A DNA stretch of 64,000 nt from Fibrella aquatilis (GTDB lineage Bacteria > Bacteroidota > Bacteroidia > Cytophagales > Spirosomataceae). Position 1 is the first letter of the stretch. Every line of letters begins with the position of its first letter. Shown here piece by piece: positions 1-8,834 of the stretch. A program made the translations under genes and the position numbers. The notes under the pieces were generated by a model. That model ran no database searches. It was given only the letters and a program-made list of their open reading frames with translations, and was not told where the DNA came from. Location of the stretch: the NCBI RefSeq assembly GCF_017353255.1, contig NZ_JAFMYU010000001.1, positions 124,001-188,000 of the forward strand. Direction: 5' to 3'.

Positions 1-192
1 AGACCCGTCGGCGTTGGGGGCCGTATGGTCTTCGTTTGAGGGCAGATTGGACGACGTTGTCTGTTCGGTTTTGTTGCCCGCCCGGAATTTCTGGATCAGG
101 TCAATACCGGCCACATATTTCAAGCCTAAATAAATAAGGCCAATAATCAGGGCCGTAATCAGCAGGCGACCTGCGGTAGTTAATCGTTGCAT
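1..192 (-). CDS. Small membrane-anchored protein, 3' end outside window (partial)
   Basis: The reading frame begins with ATG at 192 and stays open to the window edge, giving 64 residues. A short basic start is followed by a hydrophobic segment at about residues 9-30, then a polar Lys/Thr/Ser/Asn-rich stretch. This looks like one N-terminal membrane anchor or uncleaved signal sequence with the rest outside the cytoplasm. I do not recognise the family. It lies downstream of two other minus-strand genes rich in coiled coil and may belong to the same cluster, although a repeat element separates them. The remaining C-terminal part would be needed to name it. Confidence 0.55.
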   Translation of the reverse strand, partial: MQRLTTAGRLLITALIIGLIYLGLKYVAGIDLIQKFRAGNKTEQTTSSNLPSNEDHTAPNADGS

Positions 193-196
193 AAGC

Positions 197-304
197 GAAA
201 GAGTGAAAGAGATAAAGAGTGAATGGTGAAAGAGCGAATGGCGAAAGAGTGAGTTAAGCGCAATAGGTTCGTATAAAACGCTCTTTCACCATTCACTCTT
301 TCAC
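197..304. repeat. Intergenic palindrome, GTGAAAGA-word dialect
   Basis: A 23-bp perfect inverted repeat (214-236 with 279-301) flanks a 42-nt centre. The arms are built from 7-8 bp words such as TGAAAGAG, TGAATGG and CGAATGG, and more words continue outside the paired core. The same dialect recurs at 39985-40085. It fills the gap between two minus-strand genes. Confidence 0.8.
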
Positions 305-307
305 CCA

Positions 308-1342
308 TTAGTCCAACAGGCTCCGATAACCCTCGTCTTTGGGGGGATTGATGACGCGGGCTTCCACGGCGCGGTCGGCGGCAGGGGCGTTTAGCTGCAC
401 CAGCGAAAACTCGCCTTTATTGTAGGCCTCCAGCAGCGTCTGCCCTTTGTCCGACAGCATACCGTTCTGGATGTCTACCCCGTTGATGAAGTCCATCGAC
501 AGGTCCATGGCCCGCTTCATTTCGCCCAGCTTTTTGCTCATGTCGTCCTGGATATACTCCATCGACTCGTCGAAATAAAACTTCTTGTCGGGGTTGCCTT
601 TGAAGATGCTCACGGCGGTCTTCAGGGCATTCGAGCTTTCTTTAACGATCTGGTATTCAGTCTCTTTTAGCTTTACCTTGATATCGGTTTCCTTGATCAG
701 GTAATCGGCCGATTTGTTTACTTTCTCCATAAACTCCAGCACCAGCTTCATGTTGCGTTGCAGGGGGAACAGTTTCTCGTTCATCTCCTGCAAACCTGCG
801 CCTTCCATGGTGGCCAGGGTGGCGGCTTCTTTCATGCCGGGGCGAGTAGCGGCCAGTTCATTGGCCTTGTTGGCCTCGTTGAATTTGGCTTTGATGCTCT
901 CGTTGTTCTCGTTGATCTTCTTGTTCAGCTTCACGAGTTGCCCGGCCAGCGTGTCGATCTGTCCCTGCATTTTCTCGCGCTTTTCGCGGAGGTCCTGCAC
1001 GTAGATTTTCATGATGGCAATGGGGTCCAGTTGCACCACCACGCCCGTGAGCTTGCGCATGAATGTTTTGAACAGGAAGAACACCGCCGTGCGCACGTCG
1101 CGGCTGGTGAACAGGAACACCAGCAACGCCAGCACCCCCAGCAGACCTGCCAGATAGAGCGTATTTTCGGTAGCGCGGATCAGGAATTCCAGAATCCGGT
1201 TGAAATAGACCAGGCCAAGTGCGCCCAGCCCACCCAGGGCCAGCATACCCGCAATGCCCTCGGGACGGCTCCAGAAGGAGCCTTTGCTGGCACCCTCCGA
1301 TGAGTTGCCGCCAGCCAGTTGTGAAAAATCAGGAGAAGCCAT
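308..1342 (-). CDS. Membrane-associated coiled-coil protein of unknown function
   Basis: This 344-residue protein is not one I can name. After a polar Gly/Ser-rich start it has two hydrophobic segments at roughly residues 29-48 and 60-80. A long charged region follows with strong coiled-coil character, especially about 110-165 (Lys/Glu/Gln/Asn-rich). The C-terminus ends in a polar tail. It is probably anchored in the inner membrane with the helical domain in the cytoplasm. The upstream gene on the same strand also ends in a coiled coil, so the two may work together. A PspA-like membrane-stress role would fit the architecture, but no diagnostic motif supports it. The ATG at 1342 is a plausible start, immediately preceded by a repeat element. 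Confidence 0.6.
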   Translation of the reverse strand: MASPDFSQLAGGNSSEGASKGSFWSRPEGIAGMLALGGLGALGLVYFNRILEFLIRATENTLYLAGLLGVLALLVFLFTSRDVRTAVFFLFKTFMRKLTGVVVQLDPIAIMKIYVQDLREKREKMQGQIDTLAGQLVKLNKKINENNESIKAKFNEANKANELAATRPGMKEAATLATMEGAGLQEMNEKLFPLQRNMKLVLEFMEKVNKSADYLIKETDIKVKLKETEYQIVKESSNALKTAVSIFKGNPDKKFYFDESMEYIQDDMSKKLGEMKRAMDLSMDFINGVDIQNGMLSDKGQTLLEAYNKGEFSLVQLNAPAADRAVEARVINPPKDEGYRSLLD

Positions 1343-1363
1343 GTGTTTAGTTTAAGGAGTAGG

Positions 1364-1477
1364 GATTTACGAATTACGATGTACGAATTACGATTTGTTG
1401 CTGACGCATGGGGTTACTCTACAGCATAGGAGCGCGTCAGCAATAAATCGTAAATCGTAATTCGTACATCGTAAATC
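1364..1477. repeat. Intergenic palindrome, TACGAnT-word dialect, core A forward
   Basis: The arms are strings of 7-bp words (GATTTAC, GAATTAC, GATGTAC). They are imperfectly complementary because word order differs between arms. The centre, TGCTGACGC then ATGGGGTTACTCTACAGC and so on, is the reverse complement of the centre of the element at 8835-8948, so these are two copies of one element in opposite orientation. The right end overlaps the stop codon of the next minus-strand gene. Confidence 0.85.
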
Positions 1478-2186
1478 ATTTTAGGTAAGAGCCGATTTTA
1501 CTCACGTCGGCTTTGATTTGTTCGGTGAAATTGGTGTAGGTAGCTTCGAAGTTGGCCCGGTTCTGGTTGATCTTGGTACTCTGCTCTACCACTTCGCCGC
1601 CAATTTGTGCCAGCCGGTCATTGTTCTTGCCCAACCGTTGTTGCAGTTCCGCAATTTGCTTGCCAATAGCCTCATTGTCGGCCTGTAGCTTTTTTTGCTC
1701 AGCCTGCAACCCGCCCACGCGGTCCTGAATAGCTGATTCTACGCTCTTCAGAAACGACTCCCGGTCGGCGGTCAGGGCAGCCAGGTATTGGTTGGCCGCC
1801 GTCGATAGCGTTTGGGGGTCTGCCGTGCCGGCCATAGCTTTGAAGCTGGCCCACGCCGCCTGAAACTGCTTATCTTCGGGCAGGCCCAGGCTACTGAGGT
1901 TGCGCAGAATCTCGCGAAACTCGAAATAGTCCGGTCCGGGCAGGTTGGCTTTGCCAAGCACCGCTGCAAAGTGGTCGACAAACTTGGTATCTATGCTGCC
2001 CGGTCCGGCGGCCACGCTACCCCCTGTGGGCGGCGTATAGCTCGAAACAGGTTGGCTCGCAGGTGCTGACTGCCCCTGCCCGGCGGCGGGCGCAGCCCCG
2101 CCCGAATTGCCTTGCGGCGCACTGGAGTCTTCTTTAATGAAAAACCCCATTAACTTTTCACCTAGACTTTTGTCTGTGTCTGCCAT
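1476..2186 (-). CDS. Coiled-coil hypothetical protein with Ala/Gly/Pro-rich linker
   Basis: The 236-residue product has no signal peptide or membrane segment. A short charged N-terminus is followed by a low-complexity linker rich in Gly, Ala, Ser, Pro and Gln (about 20-65). Next is a compact helical part at about 68-130, then a long coiled coil at about 140-215 (repeated Gln/Lys/Glu/Leu heptads). I do not recognise the family. It is immediately upstream of the membrane coiled-coil gene on the same strand and is probably functionally linked to it. The TGA stop shares bases with the heptamer-word repeat that follows (GATTTAC words), so the repeat abuts the coding end exactly. Confidence 0.6.
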   Translation of the reverse strand: MADTDKSLGEKLMGFFIKEDSSAPQGNSGGAAPAAGQGQSAPASQPVSSYTPPTGGSVAAGPGSIDTKFVDHFAAVLGKANLPGPDYFEFREILRNLSSLGLPEDKQFQAAWASFKAMAGTADPQTLSTAANQYLAALTADRESFLKSVESAIQDRVGGLQAEQKKLQADNEAIGKQIAELQQRLGKNNDRLAQIGGEVVEQSTKINQNRANFEATYTNFTEQIKADVSKIGSYLK

Positions 2187-2202
2187 ACCGATTTGTGGGT
2201 GA

Positions 2203-3447
2203 TTGACGGGGCAATACTACAATACTACCCGTAATCTACAACCGCCATCTCTGATAAACGGTTATAGAACCACCCCAATGTGCATGGGAGTAGATGGACG
2301 AAAAAACCGTGTTTCAGGCATCAGGTACGATCTATCTCCACACGCCTTTTTACCACATAAAGCTCCACTGACCTTGATTGTTTCTGTTATATCTACTGCC
2401 CCCGCCCGAATTTGCCTCTTCGGCGACGATCAGGATTACCTGGGACTGCCTGTGCTGACGGCTTCGCTCACCCTGCGCACCAAACTGACCGCTTGGCACC
2501 ACGGCCAGCCCGGTTTTCGGTTTCGGTTTGCCCACCCCGGACGGCGCCTGAGCGTTGCCTTCGATGGTATACCGCTCGCTTACGAGACTGACCATGACTA
2601 CCTCCAGGCCTGTATTAACGTACTGTTGCGCGAGGGATTTACGTTCAGCCGGGGTATCGAAGGCGACATCCAGGACGAGTTTCCGGCCGGCATCGGGGCA
2701 TCGTCGGCGCTGGTGATAAACTGGCTCAACGCCCTGGCTCAGCTTGCCGATCAGCCCGCCCGGCTTACAGCCGCGCAATTGGCTCAACTGACCTACGCGG
2801 CAGAGGTGCTTGAGTTTGGCCATTCGTCTAGCCACATCGACCAGCAGACTACGGCCCTGGGTGGGTTACTTTATTTTCCTCAGGGTGTCGCTGGCACTGC
2901 TCAGTCGCTGCCAGTGCCGCTGGGTAGTTTCATGCTGGTCGAATGGCGGGATGCTGTACTGGAAACGGTGGGCACAGCTGACTACCCTCATCAGCGGTCA
3001 TTATCGGGCGACGTACTGGAGCGTATTGGTCGGGTCAATCCGGGGTTTTCGGTACAGACGGCTATCCCGCCCGAAGCCACGGAATATAAGGATCAGCTGA
3101 GCAAGGATGATTACGTATTGCTGAAAGCTACCCTGGCCTGCCGCGACCTCACCACCGACGCCCTGGCACTACTGCACGCGCCCCACCTTAACCACGCCCG
3201 GCTAGGTCAGCTACTTACCCAGCTCCATACCTACCTGCGCGATGCCTACCAACTGTCGTCGCCCCAGGCCGACCGGCTGCTCGACGTGGCCCTGCGGGCA
3301 GGAGCGCTGGGTGGTAAGGTCATTGCCGGCAGCCGGGCGGGGGCGTTGCTCGTCTATGCGCCCGACAACAGCCGACAGGTTGCTGAGGCCATTGAACGAG
3401 CAGGCGGACGGGCCACCGTAGTGCGGCTGGGTGCGGGCGTAGCCTAA
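2203..3447 (+). CDS. GHMP-family sugar kinase (galactokinase-like)
   Basis: This is a small-molecule kinase of the GHMP superfamily, which phosphorylates sugars or mevalonate-type substrates with ATP. Two signatures are visible: the galactokinase-like N-terminal motif APARICLFGDDQDYLG, and the phosphate-binding loop PAGIGASSALV at about residue 160. The C-terminal Gly-rich stretch ALGGKVIAGSRAGA is motif 3 of the family. The first 57 residues of the longest frame do not look like protein. The homologous part begins near the TTG at 2374, so the true start is probably around there or at an ATG shortly upstream. It is divergent from the coiled-coil gene and ends just upstream of ispG. The substrate cannot be told from sequence. 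Confidence 0.8.
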   Translation: MTGQYYNTTRNLQPPSLINGYRTTPMCMGVDGRKNRVSGIRYDLSPHAFLPHKAPLTLIVSVISTAPARICLFGDDQDYLGLPVLTASLTLRTKLTAWHHGQPGFRFRFAHPGRRLSVAFDGIPLAYETDHDYLQACINVLLREGFTFSRGIEGDIQDEFPAGIGASSALVINWLNALAQLADQPARLTAAQLAQLTYAAEVLEFGHSSSHIDQQTTALGGLLYFPQGVAGTAQSLPVPLGSFMLVEWRDAVLETVGTADYPHQRSLSGDVLERIGRVNPGFSVQTAIPPEATEYKDQLSKDDYVLLKATLACRDLTTDALALLHAPHLNHARLGQLLTQLHTYLRDAYQLSSPQADRLLDVALRAGALGGKVIAGSRAGALLVYAPDNSRQVAEAIERAGGRATVVRLGAGVA

Positions 3448-3473
3448 TTGAAACAGGCTTGCAGACGAATGTG

Positions 3474-3481
3474 TTACCTTT
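3474..3481 (+). promoter_or_regulatory. Bacteroidota -7 box upstream of ispG
   Basis: TACCTTTG matches the TAnnTTTG consensus exactly. Transcription would start a few bases after 3481, which puts the GTG at 3482 too close to be used. This favours the ATG at 3506 as the ispG start. Confidence 0.6.
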
Positions 3482-3505
3482 GTGGCGCTAGATACTGCCA
3501 CGCTC

Positions 3506-5521
3506 ATGCTCGATTTTCTGACCAATGCCTTTACCGGCGACAAAGCCAAAGCGCCCGCGCTGTATGCCCCCTCGCTAACCGAATACCGCCGCCGCCAGAC
3601 CATCACGGTCAACATCGGCGATGTGCCGATGGGGTCCGATTACCCCATCCGGGTGCAGTCGATGACCACCATCGACACCATGGATACGAAAGGGTCGGTG
3701 GAGCAGAGCATCCGCATGATCGAGGCGGGCTGTGAATACGTGCGCATTACGGCACCCAGCGTGAAAGAGGCGCAGAACCTGGAGAACATCCGCAAGGAAC
3801 TTCGGGCGCGGGGCTACACCACGCCACTGGTGGCCGACATCCACTTCACGCCCAACGCCGCCGAATTGGCCGCCCGCGTGGTGGAAAAAGTGCGCATTAA
3901 CCCCGGTAACTACGCCGACCGGAAGCGGTTTGAACACATCGACTACACCGATGCCGGTTACGCCGCTGAGCTGGACCGGATTCGCGAAAAATTTCTGCCC
4001 CTGGTTCGTATTTGTAAGGAGTACGGCACGGCTATGCGCATCGGCACCAACCACGGCTCGTTGTCTGACCGCATTCTGAGCCGCTACGGCGACACGCCCG
4101 TGGGCATGGTGGAGTCGGCGCTGGAGTTTCTGCGGATCTGCGAGGAAGAAAATTATTACAACACGGTGCTCTCCATGAAGTCGAGCAACCCGCAGGTGAT
4201 GGTGCAGGCGTACCGGATGCTGGTGCAACGCCTTGACGAAGAGGGACTTAAACCGTACCCGCTGCACCTGGGCGTAACCGAAGCAGGCGAGGCCGAAGAC
4301 GGACGGATCAAGTCGGCGCTGGGTATTGGCACCCTGCTGGAAGACGGCTTGGGCGATACCGTGCGGGTGTCGCTGACGGAAGACCCGGAGTTTGAGGCCC
4401 CCGTAGCCCGCGCCCTAATTGACCGGTATACGCACCGCGCCGAAACGGCCAAACCTATTCCGGCCCTGACCGAACTACCCTACGACCCGTTTCAGTACAC
4501 CCGTCGGCAGACGCACGAGGTGGCCAACTTTGGGGGGAGCAACGTGCCCCGCGTGCTGGCCGATTATAGCCAGACGCCCGTGCAGGAAGTAGACGTGCTG
4601 AAGGCAGTGGGTCATTTTTACCTGCCCCTGCCCGACAAGTGGCGTATGAACGACCTGGGGGCCGATTATCTTTATACGGGTGCTCAAACGGCTGGTTTCA
4701 TGCTGCCCAACGGCCTGAAAGAAGTGGTCGACTACAGCATCTGGCGCAGTCATCCCGATGTGCTGAACGTGCTGCCCATGCTGACGGCCAGTCAATACCT
4801 GTTGGCCCGACAGCAGCAGCAAGGCCTGCACATCCGGCTCAATTTTGTGCGCTTTACCCTCGCCGACCTGACCGATGAACTGGCCAATGCGCTGAACAAC
4901 GACCGCAACGTGGTAGGGTTGGTGTATAGCGACAACAGCCACGCTATGCCCGAACTCCGGCGGCTGTTCGTTGACCTCACCGAGCGCGGGCTGACCCTGC
5001 CGGTGGTAATCCAACGCCGCTACGAAGGCGTACCCACCGCCGAATTGCCCCTCTACGCCGCTACCGACGTGGGTGGCCTGCTCATCGACGGCTTTGGCGA
5101 TGGTATCCTGCTGGAAGCCACCCGCCCATCCGACCACGATGAACACAAGCAACTGAACGGCCTGGCGTTTGGCATTTTGCAGGCAGCCCGGACGCGCATC
5201 ACCAAAACCGAATACATCTCCTGCCCCTCGTGTGGCCGTACCCTGTTCGATTTACAGGAAACCACGGCTCACATCCGGCAGCGGACTGAACACCTGAAGG
5301 GCGTGAAAATCGGTATCATGGGTTGCATCGTGAACGGCCCCGGCGAAATGGCCGACGCCGACTACGGCTATGTGGGCATTGGCCGCGACAAAATTTCGTT
5401 ATACCGTGGCCAGCAGGTAATCAAAAAATCAGTCTCGGCAGCCAACGCGGTCGATGAATTGATCGAGTTGATCCGCGAAGATGGCCGCTGGATTGAGCCG
5501 GGAATTGAGGTAGATGAATAA
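3506..5521 (+). CDS. ispG: (E)-4-hydroxy-3-methylbut-2-enyl-diphosphate synthase
   Basis: IspG converts methylerythritol cyclodiphosphate to HMBPP in the non-mevalonate isoprenoid pathway, using a [4Fe-4S] cluster. The product is 671 residues, the long form with an inserted domain between the TIM barrel and the reductase-like domain. The N-terminal barrel shows VQSMTTIDTMDTKGSVEQ. The C-terminal cluster ligands are in SCPSCGRTLFDLQ and GIMGCIVNGPGEMADADYGYVG, followed by a final Glu-rich tail. I start the gene at ATG 3506 because a TAnnTTTG box at 3474-3481 would leave the upstream GTG outside the transcript. The isoprenoid units feed quinones and, in this window, carotenoid genes at 48-50 kb. 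Confidence 0.95.
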   Translation: MLDFLTNAFTGDKAKAPALYAPSLTEYRRRQTITVNIGDVPMGSDYPIRVQSMTTIDTMDTKGSVEQSIRMIEAGCEYVRITAPSVKEAQNLENIRKELRARGYTTPLVADIHFTPNAAELAARVVEKVRINPGNYADRKRFEHIDYTDAGYAAELDRIREKFLPLVRICKEYGTAMRIGTNHGSLSDRILSRYGDTPVGMVESALEFLRICEEENYYNTVLSMKSSNPQVMVQAYRMLVQRLDEEGLKPYPLHLGVTEAGEAEDGRIKSALGIGTLLEDGLGDTVRVSLTEDPEFEAPVARALIDRYTHRAETAKPIPALTELPYDPFQYTRRQTHEVANFGGSNVPRVLADYSQTPVQEVDVLKAVGHFYLPLPDKWRMNDLGADYLYTGAQTAGFMLPNGLKEVVDYSIWRSHPDVLNVLPMLTASQYLLARQQQQGLHIRLNFVRFTLADLTDELANALNNDRNVVGLVYSDNSHAMPELRRLFVDLTERGLTLPVVIQRRYEGVPTAELPLYAATDVGGLLIDGFGDGILLEATRPSDHDEHKQLNGLAFGILQAARTRITKTEYISCPSCGRTLFDLQETTAHIRQRTEHLKGVKIGIMGCIVNGPGEMADADYGYVGIGRDKISLYRGQQVIKKSVSAANAVDELIELIREDGRWIEPGIEVDE

Positions 5522-5571
5522 GGAAAAATACGCCAGAAACAGGCCATTTCGTAAACCTTTTCGGCCTACAA

Positions 5572-5817
5572 ATGGCTATACTAGAGAAGGGGTTTCCCTC
5601 TTCCTTCACACGTCAAAACAACTTTATTGTGAGCCGTTTAGCTGATTATTTCAAAATTGGGCCTGTGTTTAGCTACTTCATCAATGTATTTCGCAAGCCA
5701 GACCCCAACAAACCGAGCAACGTGAACCTGCGCATGATGCACGGAATCAACCGGATTTCGATTGTCATGTTCCTGATCTGTTTGCTGGTGATGATCTACC
5801 GAGCCTTTATTCGATGA
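5572..5817 (+). CDS. Small single-span membrane protein (DUF6728-like)
   Basis: The 81-residue product has a polar, amphipathic first half containing FRKPDPNKPSNVNLRMMHG and one hydrophobic span at about residues 60-78. It resembles a small Cytophagales family I recall as DUF6728, but that name is tentative. A GTG at about 5630 is an alternative start that would leave only the conserved part. Its stop overlaps the start of the next gene (ATGA), so the two are probably translated from one message. Confidence 0.6.
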   Translation: MAILEKGFPSSFTRQNNFIVSRLADYFKIGPVFSYFINVFRKPDPNKPSNVNLRMMHGINRISIVMFLICLLVMIYRAFIR

Positions 5818-6182
5818 CCTTCGACGACCTGCGTACGTATTGCCTGAGCAAACCCGCCACCACCGAATCATTACCGTTCGACGAAACGACGCTGGTGTTT
5901 AAGGTGGCTGGCAAAATGTTCGCCCTCAGCGATATGGACGCTCGTCCGGTGCGGGTAAGCCTGAAATGTGATCCTGAACGGGCCGCTCAACTGCGTGAAG
6001 AATACGATGCTATCGAGGCTGCTTTTCATATGAGCAAGCGGCACTGGAACACCGTCACCTTCGATGGCTCTCTGCGCAATGCCATGCTCCGCGAACTTAT
6101 TGATCATTCGTATGAACTGGTGGCAAGCGGGTTGCCCAAGGCTATCCGGGCCACGCTGAATCAGTTGCCCGCCGAATCGTAG
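5814..6182 (+). CDS. MmcQ/YjbR family protein
   Basis: The 122-residue protein has the MmcQ/YjbR (CyaY-like fold) pattern. An N-terminal helix contains the KPATTESLPFDETTLVFKV motif, then comes a strand region FALSDMDARPVRVSLKCDPE, and near the end HWNTVTFDG and HSYELVASGLPK. Members are small cytoplasmic proteins often described as DNA-binding, without a firm biochemical role. Its ATG overlaps the stop of the preceding small membrane protein gene by four bases, indicating translational coupling. The length is typical for the family. Confidence 0.85.
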   Translation: MTFDDLRTYCLSKPATTESLPFDETTLVFKVAGKMFALSDMDARPVRVSLKCDPERAAQLREEYDAIEAAFHMSKRHWNTVTFDGSLRNAMLRELIDHSYELVASGLPKAIRATLNQLPAES

Positions 6183-6245
6183 CCAGTGGTCGATTGGTTG
6201 AGCCGGAATTCGTAAATTAGCTTTCAAAAACGACGCATCAACAGT

Positions 6246-6806
6246 ATGGAAGTCGCAGCGCTGGGATTCCTTTTTATCATCTACCTGATTCTACGCTATT
6301 ACCTGATCGACCACGAGACGGCAACGGATAAGGATATGCGGCGGTTTCAAGCTGGCATTCAGCAGGTTACGGCCCGGCAGTATAATGAGGCTTTTGATTA
6401 TTTCAACGATGCCGTAAAGCAGCACCCCAACTCGGCGGTGGCCTATGCGTTTCGGGGCAAGTGTCAGTTGATGCTCGAAAACCATTATTCGGCCATTTAT
6501 GATCTCACCCAGGCCCTCAACCGCGACAACACCATTGCCGATTGTTACCTGGACCGGGGCGTGGCTCATTACAACGTCGAGCAATACACTGAAGCCTTTC
6601 GCGAGTTTGACAAAGCCGTCTGGCACATCCGCGACGAGCGCCCCGACGCTTACCGTTGGCGTGCCCGCGCTCGCATTGAGCTTCGTCAGCTAAGCCAGGC
6701 AGAAAACGACCTCCGCCGCGCCGTAATGCTCGGCGATGAAGACGCCTTCCAACTTTTGCGCCAACCGCCCTTCACCAGGCCCCTGCCCGTGGCGAAGCGC
6801 CGGTAA
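6246..6806 (+). CDS. Membrane-anchored tetratricopeptide-repeat protein
   Basis: The 186-residue product starts with an uncleaved hydrophobic anchor (residues 4-20). It then carries about four tetratricopeptide repeats. The consensus positions are clear in ARQYNEAFDYFNDAVKQHP, then SAVAYAFRGKCQLMLENHYSAIYDLTQAL, then a third repeat with VAHYNVEQYTEAFREFDKAV. TPRs bind partner proteins, and no catalytic domain is present. It is the last gene of the run that starts at ispG and is followed by a strong hairpin terminator. The partner is unknown. Confidence 0.75.
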   Translation: MEVAALGFLFIIYLILRYYLIDHETATDKDMRRFQAGIQQVTARQYNEAFDYFNDAVKQHPNSAVAYAFRGKCQLMLENHYSAIYDLTQALNRDNTIADCYLDRGVAHYNVEQYTEAFREFDKAVWHIRDERPDAYRWRARARIELRQLSQAENDLRRAVMLGDEDAFQLLRQPPFTRPLPVAKRR

Positions 6807-6837
6807 GGCGAAGAGTGTTTCGAGTTTTCAGTTTATA

Positions 6838-6875
6838 AACAGCAAAAGCCCTTCGTGTGAAGGGCTTTTGCTGTT
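6838..6875. terminator. Bidirectional hairpin terminator
   Basis: A 17-bp perfect stem (6838-6854 with 6859-6875) closes on loop GTGT, with A- and T-rich ends on both sides. It can serve the plus-strand TPR gene and the converging acyl-CoA dehydrogenase gene. Confidence 0.8.
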
Positions 6876-6884
6876 TTAAGGGGG

Positions 6885-7003
6885 ATGTGGTTGGCTTTGC
6901 ACTCCGATTTGCTGTTGCATGAGGCTACGCGCTCTAAGCCGGAACGCCGGACCGCCTTAGAGCGCGTAGCCTCATGCAACAGTACAACTACATCTTCTCC
7001 CCC
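6885..7003. repeat. Long intergenic palindrome between convergent genes
   Basis: A 27-bp perfect inverted repeat (6912-6938 with 6956-6982) closes on a 17-nt loop. Looser complementarity extends outward (GATGTGGTTG with CAACTACATC, ending in GGGGG/CCCCC). The arm words do not show the 7-bp period seen elsewhere. It lies beside a separate ordinary terminator, so termination alone does not explain it. Confidence 0.75.
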
Positions 7004-8803
7004 TTACAACGCCAATTCCTTCGCCGACACAATAGTCAGTACCTCGGTGTCTTTGAGGCGGGCGGCGAGGCCCAGGGTCTTGGGCACCTCGTAGTGGAAG
7101 AAGAACTTCATGGTGTGGAGCTTGCCTTCGTAAAAAGCCAGTTCGTCGCCTTGCGGGTTTTGGGTCAGCATGGCCTGCTTGGCTACAATAGCTTGCTTCA
7201 GCCACTGCCAGGCAATCACCACAATACCCATTTGCTCCAAAAACAGGGTAGCATCGCTCAGGTAGCGTTCGTAGTCACCAGCACCGGCATGGGGCATTAT
7301 GGCCTGCAATACTTCCTGAATACGGCCCAGTTCGGTTTTTAGCATCCCAGCATAGGGTTTTAGCTCGTCGTGGGTGGCGGCTTCGGCGATGGTCTTGCCT
7401 ATTTCGCCCATCAGAATCTGGGCTGCTTTACCCCCCTTCATGGTCATTTTCCGACCCAGCAAATCCTGCGCCTGAATGCCCGTGGTACCTTCGTAGATGG
7501 GCGTAATCCGGATGTCGCGGTAGAGCTGTTCCACCGGAAAGTCTTCCGTGAAGCCGTATCCGCCAAACGTTTGCAAACTCTGACTCACCGACTGCACTCC
7601 CATCTCTGACGGGTACGTTTTGGCCATCGGCATCAGGATTTCGACCAGCAGGTGGGCATTCTCTTTTTCCTCGCCTTCCGCCACGCGTGAGATGTCATAG
7701 GCACGGGCTGCTTCCAATAGAAGTGACAGCGAACCTTCGGTTACGGCTTTTTGGAACAACAACATCCGCCGCACGTCGGGGTGATTGATAATGGCCGTTT
7801 GGGGCGTGTCGAGGGCATTTTTCTCGTTTAGTCGGCGGCTTTGAGGCCGTTCGCGGGCATATTGCAGGGCGGCGTGGTAGGCGGCAGTGGCAATGCCGGC
7901 GGCGGTCATGCCCACGCCGATGCGGGCACCGTTCATCATCTGAAACATGTAGGGTAACCCCTGATGCGGCTGGCCCACAAGGTAGCCAATACAGTCGTCG
8001 GCTTCGCCCATGGTGAGGTGCATGGCGGGTACGCCCTTCTGACCCAGCTTATGATACACGCCCGTGGAGGTAACGTCGTTGCGGACTTTTCCCGCTTCGG
8101 TAATGCGGTATTTGGGCACGACAAACAGCGAAATGCCCTTCGTGCCTTTGGGCGCTCCGTCGATGCGGGCCAGCATGAGGTGAATGATGTTGTCGGCTAC
8201 ATCGTGATCACCCGCCGAGATAAACACCTTCTGCCCTTTGATCTTATACGTACCGTCGGGCTGGGGTGTGGCCGACGTAGTCACGTCAGAGAGCGACGAA
8301 CCCGCCTGTGGCTCCGTGAGGGCCATGGTGCCCTGCCATTTGCCCGACAGCATATTGGGTACAAACTCTTCGGCCAACTCGGGTGAGCCAAACGACACGA
8401 TCAGATCAGCCGCGCCAGAGGTCAGGCCGGTGTACATCATGCCGTTGTTGGCCGCCATCAGGATGAAGCCAATGCTCGACGTAATGAGTTCGGGGAGTTG
8501 CTGTCCGCCATGCTCAAAGGAGAAGCCGGCGCCAATCAGTCCGGCATCGCCCACGGCTTTGATGTACGCCTTAATGCTGGGGTGCACCGTTACCTGACCG
8601 TCTTTCAGTTCGGGCTGGTTACGGTCTACATCGCGCACGTGGGGGTACATGAGCGTGTCGGCAATGTGCGTAGCCGAATCAATCGCCATGTCAAATGTAC
8701 CCCGGTCGTGGTCGGCGAAGTGGGGGTACTGCGTCAGGTCTTCGGCACGAAATACGTCGTGCAGCAGGAAATTGAGGTTGCGTTTGCTGAAATAAGCGGA
8801 CAT
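7004..8803 (-). CDS. Acyl-CoA dehydrogenase with C-terminal extension (DmdC/FadE5-like)
   Basis: This FAD enzyme introduces a double bond into an acyl-CoA thioester. At 599 residues it is much longer than classic 380-residue members and matches the subfamily with an extra N-terminal segment and a C-terminal helical domain (FadE5 and 3-methylmercaptopropionyl-CoA dehydrogenase types). Visible signatures are ALTEPQAGSSLSDV (FAD/substrate loop), the ARIGVGMTAAGIA helix, and QTFGGYGFTEDFPVEQLYRDIRITPIYEGTTGIQ, which contains the catalytic-base region. The gene stands alone. A palindrome of the TACGATT dialect lies directly upstream and a different one directly downstream. The substrate chain length cannot be told. 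Confidence 0.88.
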   Translation of the reverse strand: MSAYFSKRNLNFLLHDVFRAEDLTQYPHFADHDRGTFDMAIDSATHIADTLMYPHVRDVDRNQPELKDGQVTVHPSIKAYIKAVGDAGLIGAGFSFEHGGQQLPELITSSIGFILMAANNGMMYTGLTSGAADLIVSFGSPELAEEFVPNMLSGKWQGTMALTEPQAGSSLSDVTTSATPQPDGTYKIKGQKVFISAGDHDVADNIIHLMLARIDGAPKGTKGISLFVVPKYRITEAGKVRNDVTSTGVYHKLGQKGVPAMHLTMGEADDCIGYLVGQPHQGLPYMFQMMNGARIGVGMTAAGIATAAYHAALQYARERPQSRRLNEKNALDTPQTAIINHPDVRRMLLFQKAVTEGSLSLLLEAARAYDISRVAEGEEKENAHLLVEILMPMAKTYPSEMGVQSVSQSLQTFGGYGFTEDFPVEQLYRDIRITPIYEGTTGIQAQDLLGRKMTMKGGKAAQILMGEIGKTIAEAATHDELKPYAGMLKTELGRIQEVLQAIMPHAGAGDYERYLSDATLFLEQMGIVVIAWQWLKQAIVAKQAMLTQNPQGDELAFYEGKLHTMKFFFHYEVPKTLGLAARLKDTEVLTIVSAKELAL

Positions 8804-8834
8804 GGGAGAGCCTGGAGTAAGTGGAGGATGTATT

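Noticed and set aside
3575-5152. Long antisense reading frames within ispG (and similar frames opposite dnaE, tamB, the BNR-repeat gene and the retron genes)
   Set aside because: They arise from GC-rich codon bias on the coding strand; they are rich in His, Arg and Gly and have no family similarity or promoters.
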